DNA of 64,000 bases from Nitratireductor thuwali (lineage in GTDB: Bacteria > Pseudomonadota > Alphaproteobacteria > Rhizobiales > Rhizobiaceae), in assembly GCF_036621415.1 (NCBI RefSeq), contig NZ_CP030941.1, forward strand, positions 310,001 through 374,000. Direction: 5' to 3'. Under the pieces are notes generated by a model. The model saw only the letters and a list, made by a program, of their open reading frames with translations, made no database searches and was not told the DNA's origin. Made by a program: the position numbers and the translations under genes. Shown piece by piece: positions 42,895 through 53,137 of this stretch (position 1 is its first letter; each line of letters starts with the position of its first letter).

Positions 42895-43686
42895 ATGAAT
42901 GGCGCGACACCTGCCGAGATCAGGCACGCAGCGCGCCACGGCCGGCTCGCCGGACCCACGGCGGGGCTCGCGCTCGGCTGCCAGCAGGCCAACATCGCGA
43001 TCGTGCCGCAGGCGGCGGCGGATGACTTCCTCGCCTATGTGCGTGCCAACCCCGCGGCGTGCCCCCTGCTGGCGGTCGGCGCGCCGGGCGACCCCCGCCT
43101 CTCCGCGCTGGGCGCCGGCATCGACATACGCACGGACCTGCCGCGCTACCGCATCTTTCGCGACGGAGAGGCCGTGGAAGACGTAGCCGAAATAAGCGCC
43201 CTTTGGCGCGATGATCTCGTCACCTTCGCGCTCGGTTGCTCGTTGGGCTTTGAGGTGGCCCTGGCTGGCACCGGAATCCATCTTCGCTGCCACGCGCCAG
43301 GCGCGAACTGTTCGGCCTTCGACAGCGCGATGGAGACCGTCGCCGCCGGCCCCTTTTGCGGCCCGCTGGTCGTTACCATGCGTGCGGTGCCTGAGGATCA
43401 GGTGGATCGCGTCCGCGAACTCACGGCCGCACACCCCGAGACGCACGGCGCCCCGGTGCACGTGGGCGACCCTGCCGCAATCGGCGTCGATCTCGGCCGG
43501 CCGATCGACGGCATCGGGCTTACCGACATCCGGCCCGGCGAGGTGCCTGTCTTCTGGGCCTGCGGCGTGACGCCCCAAAGGGCACTGGAACGCACGAAGC
43601 TGTCGCTCGCGATCAGCCATGCGCCTGGACATATGCTGGTGACGGACCTGCCGCTCGGGCCGCCGCCCTACGGACGATCCGCCTAG
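42895..43686 (+). CDS. DUF1445 / D-glutamate cyclase-like putative hydro-lyase
   Basis: A 263-aa member of the UPF0317 family. The signatures are GLALGCQQANIAIVPQAAAD, CPLLAVGAPGDPRLSALG, LVTFALGCSLGFEVAL, and the C-terminal VFWACGVTPQRALE followed by ISHAPGHMLVTDLP. Related proteins convert D-glutamate to 5-oxo-proline (D-glutamate cyclase); the role here is unverified. It is the last gene of the plus-strand unit and converges on the GntR gene, with a 4-nt overlap. Confidence 0.8.
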   Translation: MNGATPAEIRHAARHGRLAGPTAGLALGCQQANIAIVPQAAADDFLAYVRANPAACPLLAVGAPGDPRLSALGAGIDIRTDLPRYRIFRDGEAVEDVAEISALWRDDLVTFALGCSLGFEVALAGTGIHLRCHAPGANCSAFDSAMETVAAGPFCGPLVVTMRAVPEDQVDRVRELTAAHPETHGAPVHVGDPAAIGVDLGRPIDGIGLTDIRPGEVPVFWACGVTPQRALERTKLSLAISHAPGHMLVTDLPLGPPPYGRSA

Positions 43687-44378
43687 ATAGCCTCGGCCTG
43701 GCAGAGCTCGCGCAGAAGCATCTGCGTGCCGGTGATGTCGGCGACCATGTGCTCGCGCGCGGCCGCGCCGTCGCGCCGGCGCAGCGCGTCGACGATGGCG
43801 TGGTGGTGATTGGCGAAGGGCTCGTGCAGGCCCGTGCCCAGCCGCGGCGCGATGTGGGAGGAGAGCATGCGCATATAAGGGCCGTAGCGCAGCCACAGGG
43901 AATCGATGAGCTGCACCAGCACCTCAGAGCGGGAGGCGCGATAGATGGCGAAGTGGAAGTCGCGGTTCTTCAGGAGCATGTCGTAGACATTGCCGCCGGC
44001 GCTGGTGGCCTCGTGCTCGGCCATGAAGGCCTCCACAGCGGGGATCTCTTCGGGCCGGATCGTGCCGGCGGCGATCTCCGTTGCCAGCCCCTCCAGCGCC
44101 ACGCGGGCACGGCAGATGTCGTCGAGGCGCTCCACCGAGACCTTGGGTACGCAGGCCGAACCGTTGGAGGCGATCTCCAGCGCGTTCTCCGCGGCCAGCC
44201 GCCGCAGCGCCTCGCGCACCGGCATGTGGCTGGTCTGAAATGATTTGGCCAAGGCCGAAATGGTGAGTACCTGGCCTGGATCGAAGCGGCCGGTGATCAG
44301 CGCGTTGCGCAGCTGGAAATAGACACCGTCGCCGATGGTGACGCGCGAGGAGACAGGGCCAAGTGGTTCGTCAAGCAT
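43683..44378 (-). CDS. GntR-family (FadR/FCD type) transcriptional regulator
   Basis: A 231-aa regulator. The N-terminal winged helix has GRFDPGQVLTISALAKSFQ and VREALRRLAAENALEIASNG. The C-terminal FCD all-helical sensor has RVALEGLATEIAAGTIRPEE and DFHFAIYRASRSEVLVQLID, with H residues for a metal. It is the last gene of a minus-strand unit from livG, and candidate operators lie upstream of livG and at 36686. Start 44378 (GAGGAGA close by) is preferred over ATG 44411. Confidence 0.9.
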   Translation of the reverse strand: MLDEPLGPVSSRVTIGDGVYFQLRNALITGRFDPGQVLTISALAKSFQTSHMPVREALRRLAAENALEIASNGSACVPKVSVERLDDICRARVALEGLATEIAAGTIRPEEIPAVEAFMAEHEATSAGGNVYDMLLKNRDFHFAIYRASRSEVLVQLIDSLWLRYGPYMRMLSSHIAPRLGTGLHEPFANHHHAIVDALRRRDGAAAREHMVADITGTQMLLRELCQAEAI

Positions 44379-44463
44379 TCTCCTCGCTTCCCATTTTCCG
44401 TTCGCCCTCATGCTACGTGACTGGTTAGAGGACACGGCCCGCCAGCGCCAGCCCCGCCTCTCC

Positions 44464-45645
44464 TTATAGCGAATTAAAGAATCTGCTGAGCCTGTCCATA
44501 GCTTCTTCGAGACGTTCGTAGCTCTGCGAGCCGAAGCAGATGCGCAGGTGGTGCTCGCCGAGCCCTCCATAGAAGCTTCCCGCCTCCACCACAACGTCGA
44601 CCTTTTCCAGAATGGCGTCGGCGGCAGCTTGTGCCGTCAGCCCCGTGCGGCTGATGTCGGGGAAGGCGTAGATCGTGCCCTCCGGACGCGGGCAGACCAC
44701 ACCTGGCATTTGGTTCAGGCGGCTCACCACCAGGTCGCGCTTGCGGCAGTCGTCGTCGACCATCTCGTCGAGCACGGAGGCCGGTCCGGTGACCGCCGCG
44801 AGCGCCCCATATTGGATGAAGGTGTTGACGTGGGTGACCTCCGTCGTGGTGATCTTCATGAGCGCAGGCATCATCGACTTGTCGGCCGCCAGATAGCCGA
44901 GCCGCCACCCGTCCATCGCATAGGCCTTGGTGAAGGCGAACATGGTGACGGTGCGCTCCTTCATGCCCGGAAGCGAGGCGATGCTGGTGTGCCGGCCGTC
45001 GTCGAAGACGATCTGCTCGTAGACCTCGTCGGAGACGACTGCCAGATCGTGCTCGATGGCAAGATCGGCGAGCGCCTGAAGCTCCTCGCGCGAATAGACG
45101 CGGCCCGTCGGGTTTGACGGGTTCACGAGCACGATCATTCGCGTGCGCGGGGTGATCAGCGGCTCGATCAGATCCTTGCGGATGGCGAAGCCCGCCGCCT
45201 TGTCGAGCGGCGCCAGAACCGGCTTGGCTCCCGCCATCTCCACCTTTCCGAGATGCTGGGGATAGTAGGGCTCGAGCAGGACGGCCTCCTCCCCCTCGTC
45301 GAGCAGCGCCATGAAAGCGGCGAAGGAGGCCTGGGTGAGACCATTGGTGACCATGATCTCCGATGCCGAAACCTCGATGCGGTTATAGTCCCGCACCTTG
45401 GCGGCGAGCGCCTCGCGAAGCGGCAGGATGCCCTGCAGGTCGCTGTAGTGTACGTGGCCGCCCCGCAGCGCGTCGATCGCCGCCTGCTTGATGTGCTCCG
45501 GCGTATCGTGCACGGGCTGGCCCAACTCGAGATGGATGATGTCGCGGCCCTCCTTCGCCATGCCTGCCGCCTTGGCGAACATGCCGTAGCTCTTCTTGGA
45601 GGTCTGGGTGATTCTTCGCGCGAATTTCGGCATGGGTACGTCCAT
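44464..45645 (-). CDS. class I aminotransferase, aspartate/tyrosine type
   Basis: A 393-aa PLP enzyme. Motifs are LELGQPVHDTPEHIKQAA, the NPSNPTGRVYSREEL block, VVSDEVYEQIVFDDG, and the PLP lysine in FAFTKAYAMDGWRLGY. It converts an amino acid to its 2-oxoacid. Its context (branched-chain transporter, FAD oxidase, GntR) implies catabolism. A 70-nt gap and a GC hairpin separate it from the upstream binding-protein gene. Start at 45645 (MDVPMPKF) or at Met5. Confidence 0.88.
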   Translation of the reverse strand: MDVPMPKFARRITQTSKKSYGMFAKAAGMAKEGRDIIHLELGQPVHDTPEHIKQAAIDALRGGHVHYSDLQGILPLREALAAKVRDYNRIEVSASEIMVTNGLTQASFAAFMALLDEGEEAVLLEPYYPQHLGKVEMAGAKPVLAPLDKAAGFAIRKDLIEPLITPRTRMIVLVNPSNPTGRVYSREELQALADLAIEHDLAVVSDEVYEQIVFDDGRHTSIASLPGMKERTVTMFAFTKAYAMDGWRLGYLAADKSMMPALMKITTTEVTHVNTFIQYGALAAVTGPASVLDEMVDDDCRKRDLVVSRLNQMPGVVCPRPEGTIYAFPDISRTGLTAQAAADAILEKVDVVVEAGSFYGGLGEHHLRICFGSQSYERLEEAMDRLSRFFNSL

Positions 45646-45683
45646 CTCATCCGTTCATTGCACCGGCAGCCGCCGGGAGGAGT

Positions 45684-45705
45684 GGCGGCGGCCGCAACCG
45701 CCGCC
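45684..45705 (-). terminator. GC-rich hairpin after the branched-chain binding-protein gene
   Basis: GGCGGCGG (45684-45691) and CCGCCGCC (45698-45705) pair perfectly around CCGCAA. No T-run follows, so this may be an mRNA-stabilising or partial terminator structure between the liv genes and the aminotransferase. Confidence 0.4.
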
Positions 45706-45715
45706 TTGCCGCCCT

Positions 45716-46981
45716 TCACTCGCTGACGGCGGCGATCGCTTCGGAAACCCTGGCGTTGTCCCACTTGTCCAGGGTGACAAGTTCGCCGTCCTTCACGCCC
45801 CAGATGAGATAGGGGCCGGTGACATCGCCGTTCTCGTCGAACTCGATGGGGCCGGTGGCGCCGACATAGCGGATGGGCTTTCCTTCCGCGATGAGCTCCT
45901 TAGCCTTCTTGAAGCCCTCGGCCCCCGGATAGACGGGCTCGCCGTCGCCGCCCGTGATTTTGCGGATATTGTCGCGGATTGCGGTGCCGTCCGCCTCGCC
46001 CGCCTGTTCCATGGCAAGCAGGGCGACGGCCGCGGCATCGTACATGGTGTGGAGACCGGGGCCGTTCGGCGCGCTGCCGAAGGCGGCTTCCCAAGCCTTG
46101 TTGAAGGCATCGACGGATTCGCCTTCCACCTGGGCATTGTCGATGCCCAAGGCTTCGGTCAGGTACTCGGCGCCCACCGCGTCTACGAACTCGTCGGCGC
46201 GCAATGCATTCGAGAAGACAAACTTCTGTGGACCGCCGAAGGAGATCCATTCGCGCGTCACCGTCGCCCCGTCGGCGGGGAAGGCTACGAGGAAGAGTGC
46301 CTCGGGCTCGCCCTGGAACGCGGCGTTCACCTCGGCACGATAGGAGGCCTGCTCCTGATTATAGGCGGTCATGCTGGTGACCGTGCCTCCCAGCTTCTCA
46401 ATATCCCTTTTGAAGCTTCTGGCGAGGCTCACGCCGTAATCGGAGTTCACGTAGACGACGGCGATCTTCTTATAGCCGCGCTCGGCGGCGATGTTTGCAA
46501 GCACCGCCGCCTGTGGCCGGTCAGTGGGCAGGGTGCGGAACCAGTAGCCGTCAGTGCCGCCCTCGGCGGCGAGCGCTGTAAAAGACGGAGCGCTGGAGCA
46601 GCAGGATATCTGGGTGACCTTGGCCGGCACCGTGACGGAAGTGAGTATGGGCATGGAGACGCCCGACTGGATGGCGCCGAGCAGGACCGGCACTTCCTCG
46701 ATCTCCACCAGCGTCTTGGCCGCGTCGACGCCGACATTGGGCGAGCCCTGATCGTCGCGCAGGATGTAGCGCACGGTGCAGTCGTTGACGCCGCCCGCCT
46801 CGTTGATGTGGTCGACGGCGAGCTTGCCGGCGTCGCCGATGGCCGAGCCGATCGCCGCCATGGACCCCGTGATCGACAGCACCGAGCCGACCGTGATCTC
46901 GCAGGACTGGGCGCTGGCCGTTGCGGCCGAGCCGATGAAGAGACCAACGCCGACGGCGCCGGACAGAAGCAGGTGTCTCAT
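45716..46981 (-). CDS. branched-chain amino acid-type ABC transporter substrate-binding protein
   Basis: A 421-aa periplasmic binding protein of the LivJ-like class (Peripla_BP_6). The signal peptide (LLLSGAVGVGLFIGSA...ASAQ) is followed by GSVLSITGSMAAIGSAIGDA, VLLGAIQSGVSMPILTSV and VVYVNSDYGVSLARSFKRD. The SCCSSA segment near residue 125 is a cysteine-rich ligand-region variant. It overlaps the end of the FAD oxidase gene (4 nt). The true ligand could be an amide or aromatic amino acid. Confidence 0.9.
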   Translation of the reverse strand: MRHLLLSGAVGVGLFIGSAATASAQSCEITVGSVLSITGSMAAIGSAIGDAGKLAVDHINEAGGVNDCTVRYILRDDQGSPNVGVDAAKTLVEIEEVPVLLGAIQSGVSMPILTSVTVPAKVTQISCCSSAPSFTALAAEGGTDGYWFRTLPTDRPQAAVLANIAAERGYKKIAVVYVNSDYGVSLARSFKRDIEKLGGTVTSMTAYNQEQASYRAEVNAAFQGEPEALFLVAFPADGATVTREWISFGGPQKFVFSNALRADEFVDAVGAEYLTEALGIDNAQVEGESVDAFNKAWEAAFGSAPNGPGLHTMYDAAAVALLAMEQAGEADGTAIRDNIRKITGGDGEPVYPGAEGFKKAKELIAEGKPIRYVGATGPIEFDENGDVTGPYLIWGVKDGELVTLDKWDNARVSEAIAAVSE

Positions 46982-48315
46982 GGAATTTCCCCTTTCAAGG
47001 TTGAGGTGTTCGTCGCCTTTGCGGCTGTTCTTCTTGTTGTCCGCCAGTCGTCCAGAATGCCGCGCACGAGAAAGGCCGAGGGCGCGGCGCGGGCGATCGG
47101 ACGGAAGGGTATCGAGGCAGGCTCGGAAACGGGAACCGGCAGCGCATCGGGCGGGGCTCCGGTGACGGCATCGGCAAGCACGTCGCCGAACATCGTCGTC
47201 ATGGCGATGCCGCGGCCGTTGCAGCCGGTAGCGCCGAAGAAGCCGTCGCCGAAGCGAACGATGCGCGGCAGGAAATCGGGCGTGACCGCGGCCGTGCCCC
47301 GCCAGACATGGGTGACGCGCGGGACATCGGACAGGCCGAGTTCCCTTGCAAGCCGGCGCACGATGCGCGCTCCCATGCGCCGTTCGGCGGCCAGGGGCAC
47401 GATGGCCATCCCGCCCGAGATCAGCCGGTTGTCGGCGTCGAGCCTGAAGGTGAAGATATTGGCGCGCGTGTCGGAAACCGGCTCGCGATGCGGCGAAAAG
47501 CGGTTGGCGGCCTCCTTCGTCAGCGGCTCGGTGGCGATCTGGTAGACGTTGAGCGGAATGACCTGCCACGCCAGCCGTGCCGCCACGCCCGCTTCTTCCG
47601 CATTGGTGCACAAGAGCACCTTCCCGGCGCGCACGGCGCCTTGTGTCGTCGCCAGGTGCCAGCCGTCTCCGTCGGCCGGCCGCACATCCGTCACGGTCGC
47701 ATCCTCGACGATGCGCGCACCGGCGGCAGCCGCGGCGCGAGCGAGCGCCCGGGCATAGGCGAGCGGATTGATGACGCCGCCCGACCGGTCGGCCAAAGCG
47801 CCGTGGTAGATGTCCATGCCCGTGCGGCGGGCAGTCTCGGCCGCATCGATCCACTCGACGGGCCGCCCGAGCGCCCGCCATGCCTCGACCCGTTTCCGCA
47901 GCATGTCTGCCGCGGCGGCCGAATGGGCCGGCTGCAGCCATCCGTTCTGTTCTGCTTGCCAGCCGAGTCCTGCCGCCCGAGCGAACGCGAAGACGCGGTC
48001 GGCGCCCTGGCCTACGAGCTCAAGCAAGCGTTCGCCCGTTTCCTTCCCAAGCCGCGCGACGACAGCCGCTGGATCTGCCTTGGAGAAGTTGGGCACAACG
48101 AAACCCGCGTTGCGGCCGCTTGCACCCCAGCCGACGGCATGTGCTTCCAGAAGCAGCACCTCCACGCCGCGCTGCGCCAGGGCAAGGGCACTGCTGAGCC
48201 CCGCGAAGCCGCCGCCGATGACGGCAACCTCCGCCGTGGCGCCGGGATCCAGACGTCCGAAGGCCGGGGCCGGGCCGGTCACGGCATGCCAGAGTGTGTC
48301 GGGCGCGCGCTCCAT
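46978..48315 (-). CDS. FAD-dependent amino acid oxidase, DadA/DAO family
   Basis: A 445-aa flavoprotein. The FAD fold is EVAVIGGGFAGLSSALALAQR, followed by ASGRNAGFVVPNFSKADP typical of glycine/D-amino acid oxidases and the C-terminal GFFGATGCNGRGIAMTTMFG FAD block. It oxidises a free or N-modified amino acid to an imino acid. Sitting between livM and livJ genes, it probably handles the imported substrate, and the divergent RidA fits removal of imines. Start 48315 is preferred. Confidence 0.87.
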   Translation of the reverse strand: MERAPDTLWHAVTGPAPAFGRLDPGATAEVAVIGGGFAGLSSALALAQRGVEVLLLEAHAVGWGASGRNAGFVVPNFSKADPAAVVARLGKETGERLLELVGQGADRVFAFARAAGLGWQAEQNGWLQPAHSAAAADMLRKRVEAWRALGRPVEWIDAAETARRTGMDIYHGALADRSGGVINPLAYARALARAAAAAGARIVEDATVTDVRPADGDGWHLATTQGAVRAGKVLLCTNAEEAGVAARLAWQVIPLNVYQIATEPLTKEAANRFSPHREPVSDTRANIFTFRLDADNRLISGGMAIVPLAAERRMGARIVRRLARELGLSDVPRVTHVWRGTAAVTPDFLPRIVRFGDGFFGATGCNGRGIAMTTMFGDVLADAVTGAPPDALPVPVSEPASIPFRPIARAAPSAFLVRGILDDWRTTRRTAAKATNTSTLKGEIP

Positions 48316-48317
48316 CC

Positions 48318-49262
48318 CTACCTCGTGTGCCTGGAGACGGCTTCCGTCTCGCCGATCAGCCCGCGGGGGCGGAAGAGAAGCGTAAGCACGATCAGGAGAC
48401 CGATCAGGATCACTTGGATCGCGCCGCCTTGGGACTGGTAGGTGACCGGCAGGAGGCGGCTGATCGCCAACCCGCTCATGGCCCAGAGCGCCCACACGCC
48501 GACCGCGCCGACGATCGCGCCGCGATTGTTGCCGCTGCCGCCGACGATCAGCATCGCCCAGATCTGGAAGGTGAGGATCGGCAGGAAGTCGAGCGGGCTC
48601 ACATAGCCGATGAAGCCGACATAGAGGCCGCCGGCGAGCCCCATCAGCGTGCAGCCCAGCACGAAGACCTGCAGGCGGATGGCGGCCGGGTTCTTGCCGA
48701 GCGAGCGGGCGGCGGTCTCGTCTTCGCGCACGGCCTTGAGCACCCGCCCCCAGGGCGAGCGGACGGCAACCTCGAGCGCCACATAGACGATCGCCGCCAT
48801 GGCCACCACGACAAGGAGATAGAAGAGGTTGTAGGCGCCCGGAGAGCCGAAGAAGGAAAAGAGCGGCCGCGGCAGGCCGGCGAGCCCCTGCGCGCCGCCC
48901 GTCAGCGCCTCGAAATTGAGCGCCACGAGCTGGATCGAGATGGCAATGCCGAAGGTGGCGATGGCCAGATATTCCTCGCGCAGCCGCAAGGTGGCGAGGC
49001 CGACGATGAATGCCGCGAGCGCCGAAAGCGCCATGCCGCCGGCGACCCCCAGCGGAAACGGCAGGCCGAAGCCGCCGATGAGATGAGCCCGGTCGGGGCC
49101 CACCAGCACCGCCGTGCCGTAGGCGCCGATGGCGAAGAAGCCCACCACGCCGGCATTGAAGAGACCCGTATAGCCCCATTGCAGGTTGAGCCCCATGGTC
49201 ACGATGGAATAGGTGAGCGCGACGATGAGGAAGAAGACGAGATAGGCCGCGAACCCGCTCAT
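48318..49262 (-). CDS. livM: branched-chain amino acid-type ABC transporter permease LivM
   Basis: A 314-aa permease beginning MSGFAAYLVFFLIVALTYSI with about eight spans. It has GLNLQWGYTGLFNAGVVGFF and the EAA-like loop GRVLKAVREDETAARSLGKN. Its frame is open upstream through livH, but the real ATG 49262 overlaps the livH stop by 4 nt. Confidence 0.92.
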   Translation of the reverse strand: MSGFAAYLVFFLIVALTYSIVTMGLNLQWGYTGLFNAGVVGFFAIGAYGTAVLVGPDRAHLIGGFGLPFPLGVAGGMALSALAAFIVGLATLRLREEYLAIATFGIAISIQLVALNFEALTGGAQGLAGLPRPLFSFFGSPGAYNLFYLLVVVAMAAIVYVALEVAVRSPWGRVLKAVREDETAARSLGKNPAAIRLQVFVLGCTLMGLAGGLYVGFIGYVSPLDFLPILTFQIWAMLIVGGSGNNRGAIVGAVGVWALWAMSGLAISRLLPVTYQSQGGAIQVILIGLLIVLTLLFRPRGLIGETEAVSRHTR

Positions 49263-50163
49263 TTGACGCCTCCCACGGTACCGGCGAAGATGCCGGTGGG
49301 ACGCAGGTAGAGCACGGCCAGCAGGATGATGAAGGGCACCGCCATCTTGTAGCCCGCCGGAACCACCAGCACGGCGAAGGATTCGGCAAGGCCGATGACG
49401 AGCCCGCCAAGGACCGCGCCGAAGACATTGCCCACGCCCCCCAGGATGACGGCGGCAAAGAGCGGCAGGAGGAGATGAAAGCCGATCTCCGGGCGCAGCT
49501 GCACGGAAAGCCCGTAGAGCACGCCCGAGACGGCGGCGAGCGAAGCACCGATGACCCAGGTCCAGCGCACCACGGCGCGCGTGTCGAGGCCGTTGACGCG
49601 CGCAAGCTCCGGGTTTTCCGCAAGCGCTCGCATGGAAAGCCCCAGCCGCGTGTTCTGAAGGAAGAAGTGGAGCCCCACCACGATTACCACCGTGAGCGCC
49701 AGTGTGAAAATCTGGTCGGGCAGAATGCGCATGCCGGGTGCCACCGGAATGGCGATCTGAAGCGTGCGCGAATAGTACTGGGCGGCCCCGCCGAAGATGA
49801 GCAGCACCACCATGCGCACGAGCAGCGAGACGCCGAAGGAGCTGAAGACCAGCGTGAGATGGCTGGTGTTGCGGCGCAGCGGGCGGTAGACGAGCCAGTC
49901 GATCGCAAGCGCCAGTGCAGCGGTGAGCGCTGCCGCGACGATAGTGGCGAAAATCAGGGGCAAGCCGAAGGAAAAGGGTGCGATCGGCCCCATGAAAGGA
50001 CCCGTGAGCGTCACGACAGCGAGCGCCATATAGGCGCCCCAGGTGACGAGCTCGGCATGGGCGAAATTCGCAAAACGCAGGATGCCCATCGTCAGCGTCA
50101 GACCGATGGCGCCCAGCGCGATGATGGAGCCTGTAAGAATCCCGTCGGCAAGAGCCTGCAGCA

Positions 50164-50164
<1 letters not shown>
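49259..50164 (-). CDS. livH: branched-chain amino acid-type ABC transporter permease LivH
   Basis: A 301-aa permease. The N-terminal ALADGILTGSIIALGAIGLT and LRFANFAHAELVTWGAYMAL are family signatures, with the EAA-like loop LSMRALAENPELARVNGLD. Eight spans are predicted. The start codon at 50164 touches the end of livF (1-nt overlap). Confidence 0.92.
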
Positions 50165-51701
<1,537 letters not shown>

Positions 51702-51738
51702 CGCTGTTCCCCCTGCTTTCTTGACCGGCAACGGTATG

Positions 51739-51756
51739 CGTGATCATATGATCACG
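51739..51756. promoter_or_regulatory. perfect 18-bp palindrome, putative GntR operator, copy 1
   Basis: CGTGATCATATGATCACG is fully symmetric and lies between livG (start 51701) and the divergent ridA-like gene (start 51782). A near copy is at 36686-36703. Size and the central ATCATATGAT core suit a dimeric FCD-type GntR, the regulator encoded at 43683-44378. Confidence 0.7.
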
Positions 51757-51781
51757 TCAAGATATTTTGAGGTTAAAGTTT

Positions 51782-52174
51782 ATGGCTCGACAGGAACGGT
51801 GGACGATCAAGTCCGGCTCGAAGTTTGAGGAGATGGCGGGCTATTCGCGCGCCGTGGTCGACGGCGAATGGATCTTCGTGTCGGGTACGGCCGGCTACAA
51901 TTTCGAGGACGGTACGATCTCGGACGATGCGGCCGAGCAGGCGCGCCAGGCGCTGCGCACCATTGCGCAAGCGTTGGAGAAGGCCGGCGCCGCGCTTTCG
52001 GACATCGTGCGCGTGCGCGTCTTCCTCTCTGACCGCGCCGACGTCGTGGGGGTCTCGCGCGTGCTGGGCGAGACATTCTCCGACCCGCGCCCCACCAACA
52101 CGACGATCATCTGCGGCTTTGCCGAGGAAGCGATGAAGGTGGAGATCGAGATTACGGCCTTGAAGCGCGGTTGA
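51782..52174 (+). CDS. RidA family protein (imine/enamine deaminase)
   Basis: A 130-aa single-domain protein with the fold signature VVDGEWIFVSGTAGYNFED and the active-site arginine in FSDPRPTNTTIICGFAEEAMKVEIE. RidA proteins hydrolyse reactive imines and enamines. Its divergent position from an operon with an FAD amino acid oxidase fits that job. A palindromic operator is 26 bp upstream. Confidence 0.9.
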   Translation: MARQERWTIKSGSKFEEMAGYSRAVVDGEWIFVSGTAGYNFEDGTISDDAAEQARQALRTIAQALEKAGAALSDIVRVRVFLSDRADVVGVSRVLGETFSDPRPTNTTIICGFAEEAMKVEIEITALKRG

Positions 52175-53137
52175 GGCACGTAGGACTTCGTGCGCACCGG
52201 AGGGCTACTATGGTTACTCGCCAAGCCGGCGAAATTCGCTGATCGACCACGATGGGGCGTGCTGCCGGATTTGCGGTCCTACCTAAATCATTGCATTCCA
52301 TCATATTCCATGAGCAACCTTTGCGTTTTCTCAGGACTCTCGAAGAGAATATGTCGCGTACCACCAGAATAACTTCGGGCCGCTAAGGAACCGAGATCAC
52401 GTTGCAGATCAGTTTACTCTGGCAAATTGTGAACTTCTCGAAAACTCCGCGACCCTGTGCAGATGCCGACGTAATCCGCTGGTTCAAACGCGGGCAGGTT
52501 TTGAGCCTCAAGCCGCAGCCTAGTGGACTTTCCGCTCACCCGGAACGGTTAGGCGATTTCCGAATTTTCTCATGTAGATCAACGGCACGGTGGTTAGACA
52601 ACGGCTCGCCTAAGCCAGTGTCTTCCCTTGCTGCGCCGATTTCCGTTGGGCGTACCATTTTTGCCTGCTCGGATGTTTTCAAGATTCTGCCAGCGCTTCC
52701 GACCTCTTAGTCGCCATCTCACGGCAGCAAAACAGCGTCCGAGTGAACGCGATGCTCGTTTGGCAGCCATTTCCTCCGCCGGTTTCTCGCCGAGGTGCTT
52801 GCAGGCCTCTGCGATGAAATCCACCGGGTGCTCGTCGCGGACAGCGGGACAAGCCTTGGCGAGGCTACAGGGCGAGATGCCGACCAGATATTGGAGCCGA
52901 AGCCAAAGCCAGAGGAGCAGCGTACGGGTTTCCCGACCGCAGGAGGATATCCTCGGATGGGTGCGCCGCCTCATCATCAGGGCCCCGACCGACTGCCGGC
53001 GCCGCCCTCACCAGAATGCCGATGAACGAGCCGCTTCTGTGTGAAAGGAGCTTCGTGCTTCCGTGCCGGGAAACATGGGCTCAGGTTACGGCAAGGTCGA
53101 CATCGTTGAAGCGTGTCATTTCTCTCTTGTCCGACAC
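52175..53137. other. 963-bp non-coding stretch at the right island border
   Basis: No open reading frame here has convincing coding character. It holds the 18-bp copy of the tRNA-Glu 3' end at 52643-52660 and otherwise looks like decayed DNA, perhaps remnants of former genes. I find no integrase, RNA gene or clear repeat. Confidence 0.5.
52643..52660 (+). other. putative attR: 18-bp direct copy of the tRNA-Glu 3' end
   Basis: CCGTTGGGCGTACCATTT, identical and in the same orientation as 23103-23120. There is no tRNA body upstream of it. It bounds a 29.5-kb segment with the tRNA copy. Confidence 0.65.

Noticed and set aside
46978..49623. A single 881-codon open frame that would join a liv permease region to the FAD oxidase
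   Set aside because: The part upstream of 48315 is the livM/livH DNA read in the wrong frame (Arg/Ser/Pro-rich). The oxidase has its own start and FAD motif at 48315.
52643..52660. Second tRNA-Glu gene
   Set aside because: Only the last 18 bp are shared; the upstream bases cannot form the D, anticodon or acceptor stems.
52594..53044. Small open frames on both strands near the right island border
   Set aside because: No conserved motif, mixed composition and no ribosome site. They may be remnants, but a gene cannot be supported.
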